A stretch of 5,060 nt of DNA from CAJXWH01 sp964343365 (GTDB lineage Bacteria > Pseudomonadota > Gammaproteobacteria > Arenicellales > UBA868), in the NCBI GenBank assembly GCA_964343365.1, contig CAYFJI010000129.1:1-5060 (forward strand). Reading direction: 5' to 3'. How positions within the stretch are numbered: position 1 is the stretch's first letter; each line of letters begins with the position of its first letter. A program made the translations under genes and the position numbers. The notes beneath the pieces were generated by a model. It made no database searches and was not told the origin of the DNA. It saw nothing but the letters and a program-made list of their open reading frames with translations. Shown here one piece after another: positions 4,199-5,060 of this stretch.

Positions 4199-4563
4199 GA
4201 GGCGCTTCGCGCTCTGCGGTGCCGAACGCCGTTAAAGCATTCAACGCTCATATGGTAGGCGTCCCCAACACTCAGAGTGCGATTGACCCGAAGCGTGTCG
4301 GCGGTGAGGAAGCCCACCCACCGGGCAAAAAAAGACCCCCAGCGAAAGTTGATAGGCTCCACATCCATATCCATGTCACTGAGGTTGTTGTCGCCGCGCC
4401 AATACCCCACCGCCGAGAAACAGGGGCAGTGGAACTCGCCGGGGTTTTTCATGGGGTTGATCTTGTGAAACGTGTATATGTCGTTTCCTATGTCATTGAG
4501 AAGGCTGTACATGGAGGGCGAGGCGAGGAGCCATTGATCTACCGATCCCCATGGCACATACAT
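4195..4563 (-). CDS. Hypothetical 122-aa protein
   Basis: I do not recognise this protein. The start is good: AAGGA 6 nt upstream, one base after the TGA of the RusA gene. Its own stop overlaps the Ntn hydrolase start as ATGA. The sequence is rich in aromatic residues (for example FRWGSFFARWVGF at 73-85), with a single CPC (46-48), an acidic SDMDMDVE stretch (62-69), and a basic end (RHRRARSAS). There is no clear membrane segment or signal peptide. The tight link to the Ntn hydrolase, and the stop overlap, make a joint role possible, such as substrate or adaptor, but that is inference. The plus-strand frame at 4219-4647 covers the same bases and is not supported. Confidence 0.75.
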   Translation of the reverse strand: MYVPWGSVDQWLLASPSMYSLLNDIGNDIYTFHKINPMKNPGEFHCPCFSAVGYWRGDNNLSDMDMDVEPINFRWGSFFARWVGFLTADTLRVNRTLSVGDAYHMSVECFNGVRHRRARSAS

Positions 4564-4564
4564 C

Positions 4565-5005
4565 TCATTCCTTCTCCTGCGATAATTCGAAGATCACAAC
4601 CTCGATGCGTGGGTTCTCAGGGTCTTTGGCGGGAAAATCATCCATAAAACCCCGCACCGTAGAGCGCCCATCCTGTGTGATGATCTTCTGCGAAACCAAG
4701 GCATCGATAATATATTTTTTAGCGAAGGCTAAATTATCGGGATCGACCTTGTAATCTTTGGAAATCCAAGAGAAGTGGAACCAGACCCCCTCGTTGCAGG
4801 GCTTCAGCTTCTGCTGCAGGATGCAAGCCTCGATGAACTTCTCCGTGCGCTTCTTGAGGTTGGCATAGTTGTGCCAATGACCTTTGGAAGTGCGGATCAC
4901 ATCGTTCAGCTGCGGCAACGTCCCCGGAATGACGAGCAACTGCTCACTCGCCACCTGGTATTCGGTGACGCTCTCTACAACAGAGGGGGTCTCGGCAGTC
5001 ACCAC
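4565..5005 (-). CDS. RusA-family Holliday junction nuclease
   Basis: This 146-aa protein carries the RusA signature. VDPDN (87-91) gives the metal-binding Asp88 and Asp90. KKYIIDALVSQKIITQDG (96-113) gives Asp101 and Asp112, spaced as in phage RusA proteins. The end, DDFPAKDPENPRIEVVIFEL, fits the family's final strand. N-terminal residues 1-20 are an extension before the VIPGTLPQLND start of the fold. RusA dimers cut four-way DNA junctions with Mg2+, helping phage recombination and replication. Start is GTG, sharing its last base position with the upstream TAG (TAGTG), with no ribosome site, so translation should depend on the SSB-like gene. A second GTG follows at codon 2. No rusA-type gene of the host can be compared, so activity is inferred from the conserved acids. 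Confidence 0.87.
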   Translation of the reverse strand: MVTAETPSVVESVTEYQVASEQLLVIPGTLPQLNDVIRTSKGHWHNYANLKKRTEKFIEACILQQKLKPCNEGVWFHFSWISKDYKVDPDNLAFAKKYIIDALVSQKIITQDGRSTVRGFMDDFPAKDPENPRIEVVIFELSQEKE

Positions 5006-5060
5006 TAGAACGGAAGATCGTCGGCGTTAGCGGTGACGGCAGCAGGAGCCGTAGGAGCGG
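5005..5060 (-). CDS. Probable SSB, last 17 codons only
   Basis: Only the end of a gene enters the window: APTAPAAVTANADDLPF followed by TAG. An Ala/Pro/Thr-rich flexible stretch ending in Asp-Asp-Leu-Pro-Phe is the hallmark C-terminal tip of bacterial and phage single-stranded DNA-binding proteins (DDDIPF in E. coli), which docks replication and repair partners. The next gene, RusA, starts inside its stop codon, and SSB next to RusA or other recombination genes is a common phage order. The OB-fold domain lies beyond the edge, so the call rests on the tail and context alone. Confidence 0.72.
   Translation of the reverse strand, partial: APTAPAAVTANADDLPF

Noticed and set aside
4219..4647. 142-aa plus-strand frame, longer than the minus gene it covers
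   Set aside because: The minus-strand gene has a ribosome site, a tight junction with RusA and an ATGA overlap with the protease; the plus frame has none of these and also overlaps RusA.

Overview
The window is a piece of a tailed-phage or prophage genome, probably from a bacterial host that uses Shine-Dalgarno sites. Every gene I can support lies on the minus strand, so transcription runs from high to low coordinates. The phage reading rests on a RusA-type Holliday-junction nuclease directly behind an SSB-like C-terminal tail, a holin of the gene-transfer-agent three-TM type, many very small genes, and extreme packing. Stop and start codons overlap as TAGTG, ATGA or CTGA, or sit within a few bases, at most junctions. 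No integrase, structural gene or tRNA is visible, so virulent phage and prophage cannot be told apart and the host cannot be named.

In order of transcription: 5060-4565 holds the last 17 codons of a probable SSB, then RusA (recombination and replication). 4563-3644 holds an unrecognised 122-aa protein and a proteasome/HslV-like Ntn hydrolase whose Thr2 is placed to become the nucleophile. 3618-2598 holds a PAPS-reductase-family PP-loop protein and a small basic protein. 2601-2146 is the holin. A short gap with a palindrome and a possible extended -10 follows (about 2122-2153). Then come a 42-aa single-TM protein, a tiny zinc ribbon, a staphylococcal-nuclease-like protein, a second small four-cysteine protein, and a 97-aa SET-domain protein ending at 1001.

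Bases 625-1000 hold no convincing gene. They contain a 20-bp perfect palindrome with a third half-site, several hairpins, a possible promoter, and a copy of the 12-nt palindromic motif also found after the holin gene. This looks like a control region for the last gene, an unrecognised protein that starts at 624 and runs off the left edge.

The main run combines DNA metabolism (SSB, RusA, SNase, PP-loop enzyme), possible takeover of host protein (Ntn protease, SET methyltransferase) and lysis (holin). The most interesting items are the SET protein, the HslV-like protein without a visible unfoldase partner, the structured intergenic region, and a probable CTG start at the zinc-ribbon gene. Several real genes here are shorter than 60 codons or cut by the window edge.
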